A stretch of DNA of 35,271 bases, taken from the NCBI GenBank assembly GCA_012963885.1, contig DTUY01000234.1, forward strand, positions 28,542 through 63,812, written 5' to 3'. Below are positions 8,028-17,012 of the stretch, in pieces. The notes beneath the pieces were generated by a model. It searched no databases and was not told the DNA's origin. It was given only the letters and a program-made list of their open reading frames with translations. The stretch comes from Candidatus Poribacteria bacterium. Its GTDB lineage: Bacteria > Poribacteria > WGA-4E > UBA9662. The number at the start of each line of letters is the position of its first letter. Position 1 is the stretch's first letter. The position numbers and the translations under genes are program-made.

Positions 8028-9239
8028 TCAGCTGAAGTTCTGATGGATCCTTTCCGCAATTATCTCTGCCGCTTCTTGATCTAGATGAAGCGGATTGACC
8101 AGCAATTTTCCTTCTTTTACCGCAGCATGACCCAGATAAATGGGGGGATTTCCGTAACGGAGATCCCGACAAATCGTCATCGCCGTCTGGCCGTTGGTTG
8201 TTTCTCTAACAGTTATCTCCAAAATAGGCAGGCTCCCTTTATCTTTTTTATCACGGATAGAGCATTGCACAGGACAATCCTGCAACCTTTGGGAAATTTT
8301 TTCAAGAATAGACCTAGCTGTTAGTGCGGACGCATCGTAAGCCCCGGAAATAAATAGACGTAGAGCAACGAGCAAAGCGATGATTTCCTCTTTTGACACT
8401 TTGAATCCGCGTCCAATTCCGTGACGTGGAATCCCTTCAAACTTTGTTCTATCAATCAAATCCGCTGGCGGATCCCAAAACTCAAGGTGATCGTCCATAT
8501 CCAGCATTTGTAGGGCAGCTGAGCCGATAAGATCCCTTTTACCGCAAAGAATTCCTGTTGATTGAGGACCGCGAATTGCTTTTCCTCCGCTAAACGCGAC
8601 TAAGTCAGCACCTGTAGCTGCTATTGATTTAAGATTACTTTTCGGCGGAAGTTCCGCAGCCGCATCTACCAATACTGGTAGATGGTGTTTATGGGCAATG
8701 TCCACAACCTTCCTTAGGTCTGGTTTGGATTTAGAGCTGTATACATACACGACGCCAGCAGTGTATGCATTAAAAGCCGCTTCATATTCCCATGTTTCAG
8801 TTTGTCGAACACCTGCATTGGCCGCAATTTCATCAAACCCGACTTCAACCAAATGCGCACCGGATGCACGAATAGCGTGGTCATAACCGTTACGCTGCTG
8901 GCGGGCAATGACGAATTGATCTGGAAAGTCTTGGCAATGTGGTAAAGTTTCCATCCTTTTCAGGTTATATCCGGTCAGGATTGCTGCAGTTCCTAGAGTC
9001 AAAGCGGAGGCTGCACCGGAGGTAACCAGACCTGCTTCCGTAGCGGTTGCTTCGGCAATAATCCGAGAAGCGGAAGCTTGAAGCTGTTCTAAAGGCACCG
9101 ACGCACGGGCAGCTTCAGTAAATGCCGCTAATGTTTCCTGATTCATCGGTGCACCACCAAGACGTGTTACCGCACCAGAAGCATTAATAATTGGTGTAAT
9201 TCCGAACTCTTGATAGATTCCCAATTTTTTTAACCTCAT
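8028..9239 (-). CDS. SelA-like PLP-dependent enzyme (aminotransferase/lyase fold)
   Basis: A 403-residue fold-type I PLP enzyme of the SelA-like / D-glucosaminate-6-phosphate ammonia-lyase group. Visible marks are TPIINASGAVTRLGGAPM at the N-terminus, TSGAASALTLGTAAIL (phosphate-binding region), LVDAAAELPP with Asp192 for the pyridine nitrogen, and AFSGGKAIRGPQSTG with Lys220 as the likely Schiff-base lysine. It is shorter than true SelA and lies away from selenocysteine genes. A role in beta-elimination from an amino-sugar or hydroxy-amino acid is therefore likelier than selenocysteine synthesis (inference). It follows the DUF481 gene by 23 bases on the same strand. No strong ribosome site precedes the ATG. 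Confidence 0.8.
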   Translation of the reverse strand: MRLKKLGIYQEFGITPIINASGAVTRLGGAPMNQETLAAFTEAARASVPLEQLQASASRIIAEATATEAGLVTSGAASALTLGTAAILTGYNLKRMETLPHCQDFPDQFVIARQQRNGYDHAIRASGAHLVEVGFDEIAANAGVRQTETWEYEAAFNAYTAGVVYVYSSKSKPDLRKVVDIAHKHHLPVLVDAAAELPPKSNLKSIAATGADLVAFSGGKAIRGPQSTGILCGKRDLIGSAALQMLDMDDHLEFWDPPADLIDRTKFEGIPRHGIGRGFKVSKEEIIALLVALRLFISGAYDASALTARSILEKISQRLQDCPVQCSIRDKKDKGSLPILEITVRETTNGQTAMTICRDLRYGNPPIYLGHAAVKEGKLLVNPLHLDQEAAEIIAERIHQNFS

Positions 9240-9262
9240 AATTGTTATTTAGGATTTCATTT

Positions 9263-10045
9263 CTAAAATGATAAACTTAGGCCGTTGGTGATTTCGAGGT
9301 CGTGTCTGGCGATTCTAGTAGGTGGCTGACTATCATAGCGGAGATTTAATCTGACTGTGAACTGAATCTGATCTGTTATGCGAAAGCCAATGTCACCTTC
9401 AACGAGAATGCGGAAATCTTCCCTGTGACTCGGGTTTATCTGAAAGTAGCCTGTTGTGGCTGAGGAAATCCAATCGTCAATCTGCCAGATAATGGTGGAA
9501 TAATTCGTCGATCTCATAATATCAGAATTGATTTGGCCCAACTCGGCATCATCAATCAACTCGTTTTCCCACATGGCCCCTGTTCCAGTATATAGACGGA
9601 TCTTTGGATTATCACCAGGTGAGAAAAGAGCTATACGCAATCCACCGCCCGCAAGATTTCGGTCCTTCAATAAAATTGATTCGCTGAATTGCTTTTGTAC
9701 AAACGATTCAAGCATAAAAATGTTCGTGATGTGCCGGATTCCACGAAGATGAAACATCCCTTTGTTTATAAATGCTTGGTCATCCTTTCTTAGAAATTGG
9801 AGATTTCCAACACCGAAGGCGTGATAATTGTGAATGATGTAATCAGAGCGGATTTGTGCCCGAAGCGTCCGCATATCCGTATTACCTGAGTGGTGGGAAA
9901 AACTAAGCCTGACATTGTTGTAGAATCCTTGGTCTTGATTCAGTTGCTTAATGGTTTCCGACGTGAAAACATTCACTTGAGCCAATGTGGATTTCAGTAG
10001 TAAAAGTGTCAACGTGATAAACAAAAAAAATCTGATTTTAATCAT
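9263..10045 (-). CDS. DUF481 family outer-membrane beta-barrel protein
   Basis: A 260-residue protein with a signal peptide (IRFFLFITLTLLLLKSTLAQ), then alternating beta-strand pattern typical of DUF481/YdiY-like barrels: NVRLSFSHHSGNTDMRTLRA, AFGVGNLQFLRKDDQAFINKG, FVQKQFSESILLKDRNLAGG. The chain ends in hydrophobic/aromatic alternation (LEITNGLSLSF) with a C-terminal Phe, the usual outer-membrane assembly signal. The function of the family is not established. It supports a diderm envelope. Possible co-transcription with the SelA-like gene 23 bases downstream may be positional only. Confidence 0.75.
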   Translation of the reverse strand: MIKIRFFLFITLTLLLLKSTLAQVNVFTSETIKQLNQDQGFYNNVRLSFSHHSGNTDMRTLRAQIRSDYIIHNYHAFGVGNLQFLRKDDQAFINKGMFHLRGIRHITNIFMLESFVQKQFSESILLKDRNLAGGGLRIALFSPGDNPKIRLYTGTGAMWENELIDDAELGQINSDIMRSTNYSTIIWQIDDWISSATTGYFQINPSHREDFRILVEGDIGFRITDQIQFTVRLNLRYDSQPPTRIARHDLEITNGLSLSF

Positions 10046-10137
10046 GCGGGATTTTTTTTAGATCAAACCTTTGCTCTTGAGTAAAGCAAAGAATGCCATG
10101 AGGACACTGGATTCCTAACTGTTTAAAACAAAAATAA

Positions 10138-10210
10138 AGGGCTGATTATATTATAAAGCTACCATCTTTTGTTTCTACTTATTGTTCAAACAACAAGCTT
10201 AATCAGCCCT
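10138..10210 (-). terminator. Long-loop hairpin terminator downstream of the third Gfo/Idh gene
   Basis: On the minus strand AGGGCTGATTA (10210-10200) and TAATCAGCCCT (10148-10138) form a perfect 11-bp stem. The second arm is followed at once by TTATTTTTGTTTT. It lies 15 bases past the stop of the 10225-11328 gene. The stem plus T-rich tail fits a rho-independent terminator, but the 51-base loop is unusually long and contains its own small repeat (TTGTT...AACAA). A short mobile element with terminal inverted repeats is an alternative reading. Confidence 0.5.
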
Positions 10211-10224
10211 ATACCGGAGACCAA

Positions 10225-11328
10225 TTATATTTTAGGGATATCAACAGCAACTTCTTGTCCCAATTGATGCGATCGGAAAATACCATCCATAATCATATTA
10301 GTTGTTAATACACCTTCAGGTGGAATAAGTGAGGGCCCATTCGTTTTTACTGCTTCACGAAATGCAATCATCTGGGCTTCCCAAACGTCCACGCTTGGTA
10401 GTCCGGAGAAGTGGACGTCAACCATTTCTTCTTGCTGCCAGCTTTTACCGGCATCTTTAACTTCTACTGTTAGTCCTTCTGCGTCCGCCAGTTCTTGGAT
10501 CTGGTCAGTCATTTCATCGACATGAACGATTGGACCTCCAAGTGAAATTCCAGCTTGTTTCCCTAAAAAAAAGGTCCCACCCAGTGAATTTTGGTGTACT
10601 GCCCATGAGGTTTTGAATAGCATGACGCGACCGTCTTCAAATCGAACGAAAGCGGCTCCAAACTCTTCCACATCCATATCCTTCCAGCGTGGGTTTTGTT
10701 CCGCCAGATAATCTGCCGTAATTGCTGAGACACGAACTGGTGTGGGATATCCCATCAGGTATAGTGCATTATGCATGTTATAAATGCCAATATCTACAGT
10801 TGCTCCCGCACCGGCGGTTTTCTTGTTAGTGAAAGTGCCTCCAGGAATGCCACGTCGTCGCGTATCACACGTTTCGGCATAATAGATGTCTCCGGTAATA
10901 CCAGCGTCTACCAGTTTTCGGGCAAATTGCAGGTTTGCGGAGAAAGTACTATGAATTCCAATCTGCAAAATTTTACCAGATGCCTTGGCGGCTTTGACCA
11001 TTGCTATTGCGTCCTCGAGTGTCGCTGCCATCGGTTTCTCGCAAAAAACGTGTTTTCCTGCATTGAGAGCCGCCACGGTAGGGGCTCTATGTGCCTGGTT
11101 ATATGTGCAGACACTGACGGTATCAATCTCGTCGAATTCGAGCATCTGCTCAACGCTTGTAAACGCATGTTGCTTTGGCACACCCCACTCCTCAGCAGCT
11201 TGGATTGCTTTGTCCTCAAAAATATCACAAACCGCGACAAGCTCAAAACCACCGGCTTTTTCGTAAGCACTACGATGTGCGCGTGATATGCCACCAGTAC
11301 CGACAATACCCACCTTAATTTTTTCCAT
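10225..11328 (-). CDS. Gfo/Idh/MocA family oxidoreductase (Tyr-type active site)
   Basis: A 367-residue dehydrogenase with Rossmann motif VGTGGIS (9-15), FCEKPM with Lys98, and a catalytic-domain segment DIGIYNMHNALYLMG. In the usual DxGxHxxD pattern the His is replaced by Tyr183, as in glucose-fructose oxidoreductase, where a Lys/Tyr pair is catalytic. Substrate is unknown; a sugar is likely. The start ATG 11328 is preceded by GAGGTG at an 11-base spacing. It is divergent from the DUF6785-like gene at 11472, leaving about 140 bases for both promoters. Confidence 0.87.
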   Translation of the reverse strand: MEKIKVGIVGTGGISRAHRSAYEKAGGFELVAVCDIFEDKAIQAAEEWGVPKQHAFTSVEQMLEFDEIDTVSVCTYNQAHRAPTVAALNAGKHVFCEKPMAATLEDAIAMVKAAKASGKILQIGIHSTFSANLQFARKLVDAGITGDIYYAETCDTRRRGIPGGTFTNKKTAGAGATVDIGIYNMHNALYLMGYPTPVRVSAITADYLAEQNPRWKDMDVEEFGAAFVRFEDGRVMLFKTSWAVHQNSLGGTFFLGKQAGISLGGPIVHVDEMTDQIQELADAEGLTVEVKDAGKSWQQEEMVDVHFSGLPSVDVWEAQMIAFREAVKTNGPSLIPPEGVLTTNMIMDGIFRSHQLGQEVAVDIPKI

Positions 11329-11421
11329 TAGGATTCATTCACCTCAAACAGATTGATTTATGGATTTGATTATCCCACTTCCTCGTTTCTGTTGTCAATC
11401 TGTATTATGGGTGGCTTGAAC

Positions 11422-11450
11422 TTGATGATATCCTGATATTCTGATAAAAT
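11422..11450 (+). promoter_or_regulatory. Sigma-70-type promoter for the DUF6785-like gene
   Basis: TTGATG (11422-11427), a 17-base spacer, and TAAAAT (11445-11450). It predicts a transcript starting near 11457, only about 15 bases ahead of the ATG at 11472. Spacing is ideal and the -10 is one mismatch from consensus. Confidence 0.5.
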
Positions 11451-11471
11451 AAAGATTGTCGTCATAGCTGA

Positions 11472-13373
11472 ATGAAGGAGAGTACCATAGTATCTTTTAA
11501 ACAAGATGAATCCGGTCAGACCTCGGCATCCCATTTTATTCTCCGCGTTTTAATTTTTGGTTCCCTCCTGATTGCTTTGAATTGCTATTGGATCGTCTCA
11601 GCAGAAAACCGTATTGTTTGGGAAATCACCGATTTTTCTGTTTTTCCAACCGTTCTTTTCACGTTCTTCGCCTTAGCGGGTGTTAATCTGTTATTGAAAC
11701 GGTCATTCAAAAACCTGGCCCTGCGCAACTCTGAAGTTGCGACTTCATACATCATGGTTTCTGTGGCTACAGCGATGGCTGGTCACGATATTACCCGCCA
11801 ACTGGTACCGTTGATGGCTAATCCGTTTTGGTACGCTACGCCTGAAAACGAATGGGAAGAACTTTTCTTTCGCTATTTGCCAACTTGGTTGACTGTTCCG
11901 AACAGGCGAATACTGCAAGGATACTTTGAAGGGAATGAAAATTTTTGGCAAGCACAATATATCAATGCTTGGCTAATTCCCATATTGGCCTGGACCGGTT
12001 TTGTGGTTGTGCTCTTGTTTGTCATGTTGTGTATTAATATTGTGATACGAAAGCAGTGGGTTGAACATGAGAAACTCAGTTATCCTTTAACTATTATGCC
12101 TGTTGAGGTAATTGCTAACACACCTAAACTCTTTTCCAACAAACTCATCTGGCTTGGATTTACCATTGCCTTTGCCCTCGAAATTATCGCTGGACTCAAC
12201 TATCTCTTTCCATCTATCCCACCATTAAAAATCAAGTATGTAGTTCCCACGGCTGTTAGACCGTGGAACGCAATGAACTGGGGATTTGCTATTTATGTCT
12301 ATCCTTTTGCGATAGGGTTGGGTTACTTGATGCCGTTAGATCTCTCGTTGTCTCTTTGGTTCTTCCTGCTAACATGGAAATTGCAACCGGTTATTCTAAC
12401 TACACTTGGGTTGACAACAGCAGTTGGCCTATTGAATGAACAGCGTGCTGGCGCGTGGATTGGTATTGGAGTAATTGCGTTATGGACTAGTCGGAAACAC
12501 ATAATGAGTGTCATTGGAGGTTTGTTTAGCAAAAAAGCGAATGGTGAGCTTTACAATTTAGCAGTATTCGGAATGATTTTTGGTACGGCCATCATGGTAC
12601 TGTTTTGGTATAAGGCAGGCCTCTCACCATGGGTCGCCATTAGTTATTTCGCTATTTATTTTATCTTATGCATCGGAATGACCCGAATGCGGGCGGAACT
12701 TGGCCCTCCAACACACGAGCTGCATAATGCTCACCCAGATCGTCTTATGGTTGGGTTTCTGGGAACGAGAACCATTGGTGCTGCGAATTTAACCAATACG
12801 ACACTTCTATCTTGGCTTGCTTATGGTTACCGTTGCCACCCCATGCCACATCAACTTGAAGGATTCAAGATCGGATCTCACTTTAACATTCGTCATAGCC
12901 GACTTGTGATAGCGATAATTGTTGCTTCAATTATTGGCACATTTTTGTCAATCCTGTTTCATGTTTCGTTATATCATAGATTTCAGTTTGCTAGGTGGGG
13001 CATTGGTGAATTCAATCATTTGAGAAGCCGGATTCTGTTTCCCAAAGGTCCAAATTTTCAGGTTATTCAACAGGTGGGAATTGGGTTCTTCATCACGGCT
13101 ATCCTCACCGTATTGAAGCGCAGATTCATTTGGTGGCCCTTCTACCCGGTTGGATATGCTGTAGGTAAAGGTTGGGCTATGACATGGCTGTGGTTCTCAA
13201 TTTTTTTGGGATGGTTAGTCAAACGACTCCTTTTCGCTGGTGGCGGTGTCAAATACTATCGGATGATGTTACCATTTTTTCTGGGATTTATTTTCGGCCA
13301 ATTTACGGCGGGTAGTCTTTGGAGTCTCATTGGGATTATCCTCGGTAAGAACGTATATACTATGTTTCCGTAA
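11472..13373 (+). CDS. DUF6785-like polytopic membrane protein (OPT-transporter-like)
   Basis: A 633-residue integral membrane protein with roughly fourteen hydrophobic segments. Recognisable stretches include HEKLSYPLTIMPVEV, YPFAIGLGYLMPLDLSLSLW, RMRAELGPPTHELH and IGAANLTNTTLLSWLAYGYR. These match my memory of the DUF6785/DUF6784 membrane proteins of Poribacteria, Planctomycetes and Armatimonadota, which resemble oligopeptide (OPT) transporters. Transport is therefore inferred, and the substrate is unknown. It stands alone between a divergent Gfo/Idh gene and the downstream ABC operon, with its own promoter. The ATG lacks a strong ribosome site, in keeping with the short leader. Confidence 0.7.
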   Translation: MKESTIVSFKQDESGQTSASHFILRVLIFGSLLIALNCYWIVSAENRIVWEITDFSVFPTVLFTFFALAGVNLLLKRSFKNLALRNSEVATSYIMVSVATAMAGHDITRQLVPLMANPFWYATPENEWEELFFRYLPTWLTVPNRRILQGYFEGNENFWQAQYINAWLIPILAWTGFVVVLLFVMLCINIVIRKQWVEHEKLSYPLTIMPVEVIANTPKLFSNKLIWLGFTIAFALEIIAGLNYLFPSIPPLKIKYVVPTAVRPWNAMNWGFAIYVYPFAIGLGYLMPLDLSLSLWFFLLTWKLQPVILTTLGLTTAVGLLNEQRAGAWIGIGVIALWTSRKHIMSVIGGLFSKKANGELYNLAVFGMIFGTAIMVLFWYKAGLSPWVAISYFAIYFILCIGMTRMRAELGPPTHELHNAHPDRLMVGFLGTRTIGAANLTNTTLLSWLAYGYRCHPMPHQLEGFKIGSHFNIRHSRLVIAIIVASIIGTFLSILFHVSLYHRFQFARWGIGEFNHLRSRILFPKGPNFQVIQQVGIGFFITAILTVLKRRFIWWPFYPVGYAVGKGWAMTWLWFSIFLGWLVKRLLFAGGGVKYYRMMLPFFLGFIFGQFTAGSLWSLIGIILGKNVYTMFP

Positions 13374-13472
13374 GAAATTAGTGTCACTTATCCAATTCGC
13401 TACATAAATCATTTTTCCTAAGTGCCGAATTAAATACGATACAATGGAATCTTAGCCTCCAAATGTTTTTTC

Positions 13473-13501
13473 TTGACACTTTCATTAGTTTCTGAGACAA
13501 T
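13473..13501 (+). promoter_or_regulatory. Sigma-70-type promoter for the ABC transporter operon
   Basis: A perfect TTGACA (13473-13478), 17-base spacer and GACAAT (13496-13501) precede the binding-protein gene by about 70 bases. The -35 and spacing are ideal; the -10 is partial. Confidence 0.45.
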
Positions 13502-13568
13502 GAAAACTGCATTTCTCTTACTTAATTGCTAAGAAACAGCTAAGAAGAATGAAGGATTAAAATATATC

Positions 13569-15128
13569 GTGTTATTCAAACTGTTTTCGTTAATATCTTT
13601 AATTCTGTCGCTGGGATTTGCAGTCGATATCGTGGTTGGAAACACGTTGATATTCGGGCGTGGTGGCGATTCTGTTGGCCTTGATCCTGCTCATGAGGAG
13701 GATGGTGAGTCCTTTAAAGTCTGTGAGAATATTTACGATACCTTGGTTCAGTATGCAGAAGACAGTACCAATATTCAGCCGGCTCTGGCTGAGTCCTGGG
13801 AGACCTCGGCAGATGGCTTAGTCTGGAGGTTTCATCTCCGCCACGGTGTCAAATTTCATGATGATACAGACTTTAATGCGGATGCTGTTTTGTTTTCACT
13901 TAACCGTCAGCATCAAAACGAACACCCATTTCACAAAGTTGGTGGTCCCTATATCTATTGGACAGACAGTGGTTTGGCTGGAAAAGTTGACCAGATTACG
14001 GCCGAAGACGCATACACTGTTCGGATTGTTCTCAAAAGTTCCTACGCCCCTTTTATTTATGCCTTGGCCATGCCTCCGTTTTCTATTGTTAGTCCAACCG
14101 CTGTCCGCAAGTGGCGGGAAGATTTTACCAATCATCCGGTTGGTACCGGTGCCTTTGAATTCGTGCGGTGGGATCGAAACGACAAAGTGGTTCTGCAAGC
14201 TCATCAGGACTACTGGGCCGGCCGGCCCAAGATAGATCAGCTCATCTTTCGTTCGATTCCCGATAATTCGATTCGGTTGCTGGAACTTCAGAACGGCAGC
14301 ATTCAGGTCATGGAATTTCCCAATCCCGATGATATGGTTATTATCCGCAGTGATCCCAATTTACGGGTGATTGAACAACCGGGAATGAACGTTGGATATC
14401 TGGCCATGAATTTTGATAAAGCCCCCTTTGACAATCGTCAGATTCGGTTGGCTATTAATCATGCTATAAACAAGAATGATATTATCGGTCAATTGTATCA
14501 GGGCATGGGGATTCCAGCTAAGAATCCGATTCCTCCAACCATGTGGAGCTATGATGAGACCACCATCGATCACTCTTATAATCCGGAACTGGCCAAGAAG
14601 CTATTAGCCGATGCGGGGTATCCGGACGGTTTTGAAACCGAGCTGTGGGCGTTACCGGTTCCACGACCTTATATACCGGACGGCAACGCACTGGCGGTTG
14701 CCATTCAATCGGATCTTCGGCGTGTAGGTATTGACACCAAAATTATCACTTACGATTGGGGAACGTACCTAGAGAAAACCAAGAATGGTGATCACACTAT
14801 GGCCATGCTGGGTTGGTCAGCTGATTTTGCTGATCCGGACAACTTTTTTTATTATTTGCTGAGTAAGAATTCGGCCAGAAAGCCAGCGGGAAATATTGCC
14901 TTTTATAGAAGTGACGAGATGCAGGAGATTTTAGATCAAGCTCGTTCAGCAACGGATTTGGCGACACGAACCAAACTCTATAAGAGAGCACAGGCAGTCT
15001 TCAATCATGACGTGCCCTGGGTGCCTTTAGCGCATGCCAAGCAGATGCTGATTATCCATAAACAGGTTAAGAATGTGAAGCTCCATTCGACAACATTCAA
15101 GTATTTCCGATGGATTTCTCTGGATTGA
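13569..15128 (+). CDS. ABC transporter substrate-binding protein, family 5 (oligopeptide/nickel type)
   Basis: A 519-residue periplasmic solute-binding protein. A GTG start at 13569 follows GAAGGA and gives a hydrophobic signal peptide (LFKLFSLISLILSLGFA). Family landmarks are FGRGGDSVGLDPAHEEDGES, LAESWETSADGLVWRFHLRHGVKFHDD, GTGAFEFVRWDRNDKVVL and MLGWSADFADPDNFFYYLLS. It should deliver an oligopeptide or other ligand to the permeases encoded at 15990 and 17009. No lipobox Cys is seen. The ligand is not readable from sequence. Confidence 0.92.
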   Translation: MLFKLFSLISLILSLGFAVDIVVGNTLIFGRGGDSVGLDPAHEEDGESFKVCENIYDTLVQYAEDSTNIQPALAESWETSADGLVWRFHLRHGVKFHDDTDFNADAVLFSLNRQHQNEHPFHKVGGPYIYWTDSGLAGKVDQITAEDAYTVRIVLKSSYAPFIYALAMPPFSIVSPTAVRKWREDFTNHPVGTGAFEFVRWDRNDKVVLQAHQDYWAGRPKIDQLIFRSIPDNSIRLLELQNGSIQVMEFPNPDDMVIIRSDPNLRVIEQPGMNVGYLAMNFDKAPFDNRQIRLAINHAINKNDIIGQLYQGMGIPAKNPIPPTMWSYDETTIDHSYNPELAKKLLADAGYPDGFETELWALPVPRPYIPDGNALAVAIQSDLRRVGIDTKIITYDWGTYLEKTKNGDHTMAMLGWSADFADPDNFFYYLLSKNSARKPAGNIAFYRSDEMQEILDQARSATDLATRTKLYKRAQAVFNHDVPWVPLAHAKQMLIIHKQVKNVKLHSTTFKYFRWISLD

Positions 15129-15154
15129 TAAGTGTAAGACAAAAGGGGATATGG

Positions 15155-15952
15155 ATGACAATGAAAAACTGGATGAAAGACGCAACAGTTCCGCTGTTAG
15201 CTTTGATGTTGTTGGGTATACTCCTGTCAACTGAAGCAGCAATCGATAAAGGCTCGATTGTTGGGATTTGGCTGTTTGATGAAGGCAGCGGTAATAAAGC
15301 CAAAGATTCATCCGATAACGGAAATCATGGCAATCTGGTTAACAAGCCTGAATGGGACAATGACGGGAAATTTGGCAAAGCATTGTCGTTTGAGACAGCC
15401 AAAAGCAGTTATGTGCTTGTCCCCCTATCTCATTCCAATTCAATAACTGTGGCTGCTTGGGCCAAGTATACAGCTCTGCCAACTGCCAATATCGGGCTAT
15501 TCCACGCGCAGGCTTCCGAGGATCAAGGCGGCGATCCGAATACCAAGATTGTTGGTATTTGGGTTGAAAATTCGAAAACGCTATGGGGGCGTTTAATTGG
15601 GCCCGATAAGGCCAGGAAAAATTTCCCCAAAACTAAATCTCTGGATGCCAAAAAATGGTATCATATTACGGTAACCGCCGATGCCAAAACGAAGAAAGGC
15701 AAGCAGTATGTGGATGGGAAACTCATTAGCGAAATCGACTATACGGGCAAACTGATGGATTTCGCCTTTGCTAAAATTGGTAGGCAGGGAACAGAAACTT
15801 GGGAAGGCTCGATTGATGAAGTTGCTATTTTTGATCAACCACTTACCAAAGCTGATATTGAGAAAGTGATGCAGGGGTTGGAACAGGTGCTTGCCGTATC
15901 GTTCAAGGGAAAACTTACCTCCATCTGGTCACGTCTCAAAATTACTGATTAA
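15155..15952 (+). CDS. Secreted LamG-domain (concanavalin-like) protein
   Basis: A 265-residue protein with a signal peptide (LLALMLLGILLSTEAA) and one LamG/ConA-like domain: GIWLFDEGSGNKAKDSSDNGNHG, WAKYTALPTANIG, WYHITVTADAKTKKGKQYVDG, and TETWEGSIDEVAIFDQPLT. Such domains bind carbohydrate or protein and are common in poribacterial secretomes. The start is ATG 15155, seven bases after AAGGGG; a longer frame from 15110 would overlap the binding-protein gene and spoil the signal peptide. Its place between the binding protein and the permease suggests it helps capture ligand outside the inner membrane (inference). Confidence 0.82.
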   Translation: MTMKNWMKDATVPLLALMLLGILLSTEAAIDKGSIVGIWLFDEGSGNKAKDSSDNGNHGNLVNKPEWDNDGKFGKALSFETAKSSYVLVPLSHSNSITVAAWAKYTALPTANIGLFHAQASEDQGGDPNTKIVGIWVENSKTLWGRLIGPDKARKNFPKTKSLDAKKWYHITVTADAKTKKGKQYVDGKLISEIDYTGKLMDFAFAKIGRQGTETWEGSIDEVAIFDQPLTKADIEKVMQGLEQVLAVSFKGKLTSIWSRLKITD

Positions 15953-15989
15953 TCAGCCAATAATTCTAAGATTGCCAGGGATTTAATGT

Positions 15990-17012
15990 TTGATTGTTTA
16001 CATTTTTCATCGCTTTTTGTCAATCTCGGTTTCTCTGTTCGGAGTATCGCTTCTGGTGTTTTTTATGGTCCATTTAATTCCGGGCGATGCAGCATTGGCG
16101 ATTTTAGGCGAACGAGCGACCGAGGAGTCACTGGCGAAGTTGCGTCAGGAGATGGGGCTGAATCTGCCCCTCTATCAGCAGTATGGTAAATATTTGTGGG
16201 ATCTGATACACTTTAATCTTGGCCGGTCATTTCGAACCAACCAACAGGTAGTTGATGACCTTGTACGTTATTTTCCGGCAACGTTTGAGTTGACTTTGGC
16301 TGCTATGGTATTCGCTGTTTTCTTTGGCATTGGTGCTGGAATTCTTGCTGCCGTCAATCGCGGGAAATTGTGGGACTATACAGCAATGATTGGATCGCTG
16401 GCTGGGATTTCGATGCCAATATTTTGGCTCGGTCTGATGTTGATTCTGTTACTTTCTTACACGTTTCCGATTTTTCCCAGTTCTCAACGGATTGATACGG
16501 TACTTGATCTGCAGATTCAGCATCGTACGAATTTTTATCTGATTGATACGTTGATAGCGGGGGATTTTGAAGCTTTCAGAAATGCTTTATGGCACTTGAT
16601 TTTACCAGCGGTAACATTGGGCACTATTCCGCTAGCCATTATTGCGCGGATGACGAGATCTAGCTTGCTTGAGATATTGAACCAGCAGTATATTACCACG
16701 GCTCATGCCAAGGGGCTACGTTACTCTGTTGTGATTTTGAAGCACGCGTTGAAAAATAGCATGATTCCGGTTTTGACCGTTATCGGTCTTGAATTCGGGT
16801 ATCTGCTTGGTGGTGCCATTTTGACGGAGCATATTTTTTCTTGGCCGGGACTTGGTTCTTGGTTGTACGCGGCGGTTAATGCACGGGATATCCGTCCGAT
16901 TCAAGGCGGGGTATTGTTTGTCGCCGGCATTTTCATGGTAATTAACTTAGTTGTTGACCTGCTTTATGCTTATTTTAATCCGCAGATACGGATTGCCAAT
17001 CAGGCGGTATGA
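15990..17012 (+). CDS. ABC transporter permease, DppB/OppB type
   Basis: A 340-residue inner-membrane permease. It opens with YIFHRFLSISVSLFGVSLLVFF and LIPGDAALAILGERATEE, both typical of DppB-like subunits. The cytoplasmic EAA loop reads YITTAHAKGLRYSVVILKHA. The start is TTG 15990, eight bases after AGGGA; a nearby ATG (15986) is in another frame. It overlaps the next permease by four bases (ATGA), so the two are translationally coupled and should form the heterodimeric channel. Confidence 0.93.
   Translation: MIVYIFHRFLSISVSLFGVSLLVFFMVHLIPGDAALAILGERATEESLAKLRQEMGLNLPLYQQYGKYLWDLIHFNLGRSFRTNQQVVDDLVRYFPATFELTLAAMVFAVFFGIGAGILAAVNRGKLWDYTAMIGSLAGISMPIFWLGLMLILLLSYTFPIFPSSQRIDTVLDLQIQHRTNFYLIDTLIAGDFEAFRNALWHLILPAVTLGTIPLAIIARMTRSSLLEILNQQYITTAHAKGLRYSVVILKHALKNSMIPVLTVIGLEFGYLLGGAILTEHIFSWPGLGSWLYAAVNARDIRPIQGGVLFVAGIFMVINLVVDLLYAYFNPQIRIANQAV

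Noticed and set aside
10771..11306. Several overlapping ORFs antisense or in other frames within the third Gfo/Idh gene
   Set aside because: The Gfo/Idh frame has all catalytic motifs and full family length; the others have none.
15110..15154. Upstream extension of the LamG protein to ATG 15110
   Set aside because: It would overlap the binding-protein gene, lacks a ribosome site and would put 15 polar residues before the signal peptide. ATG 15155 has AAGGGG at good spacing.
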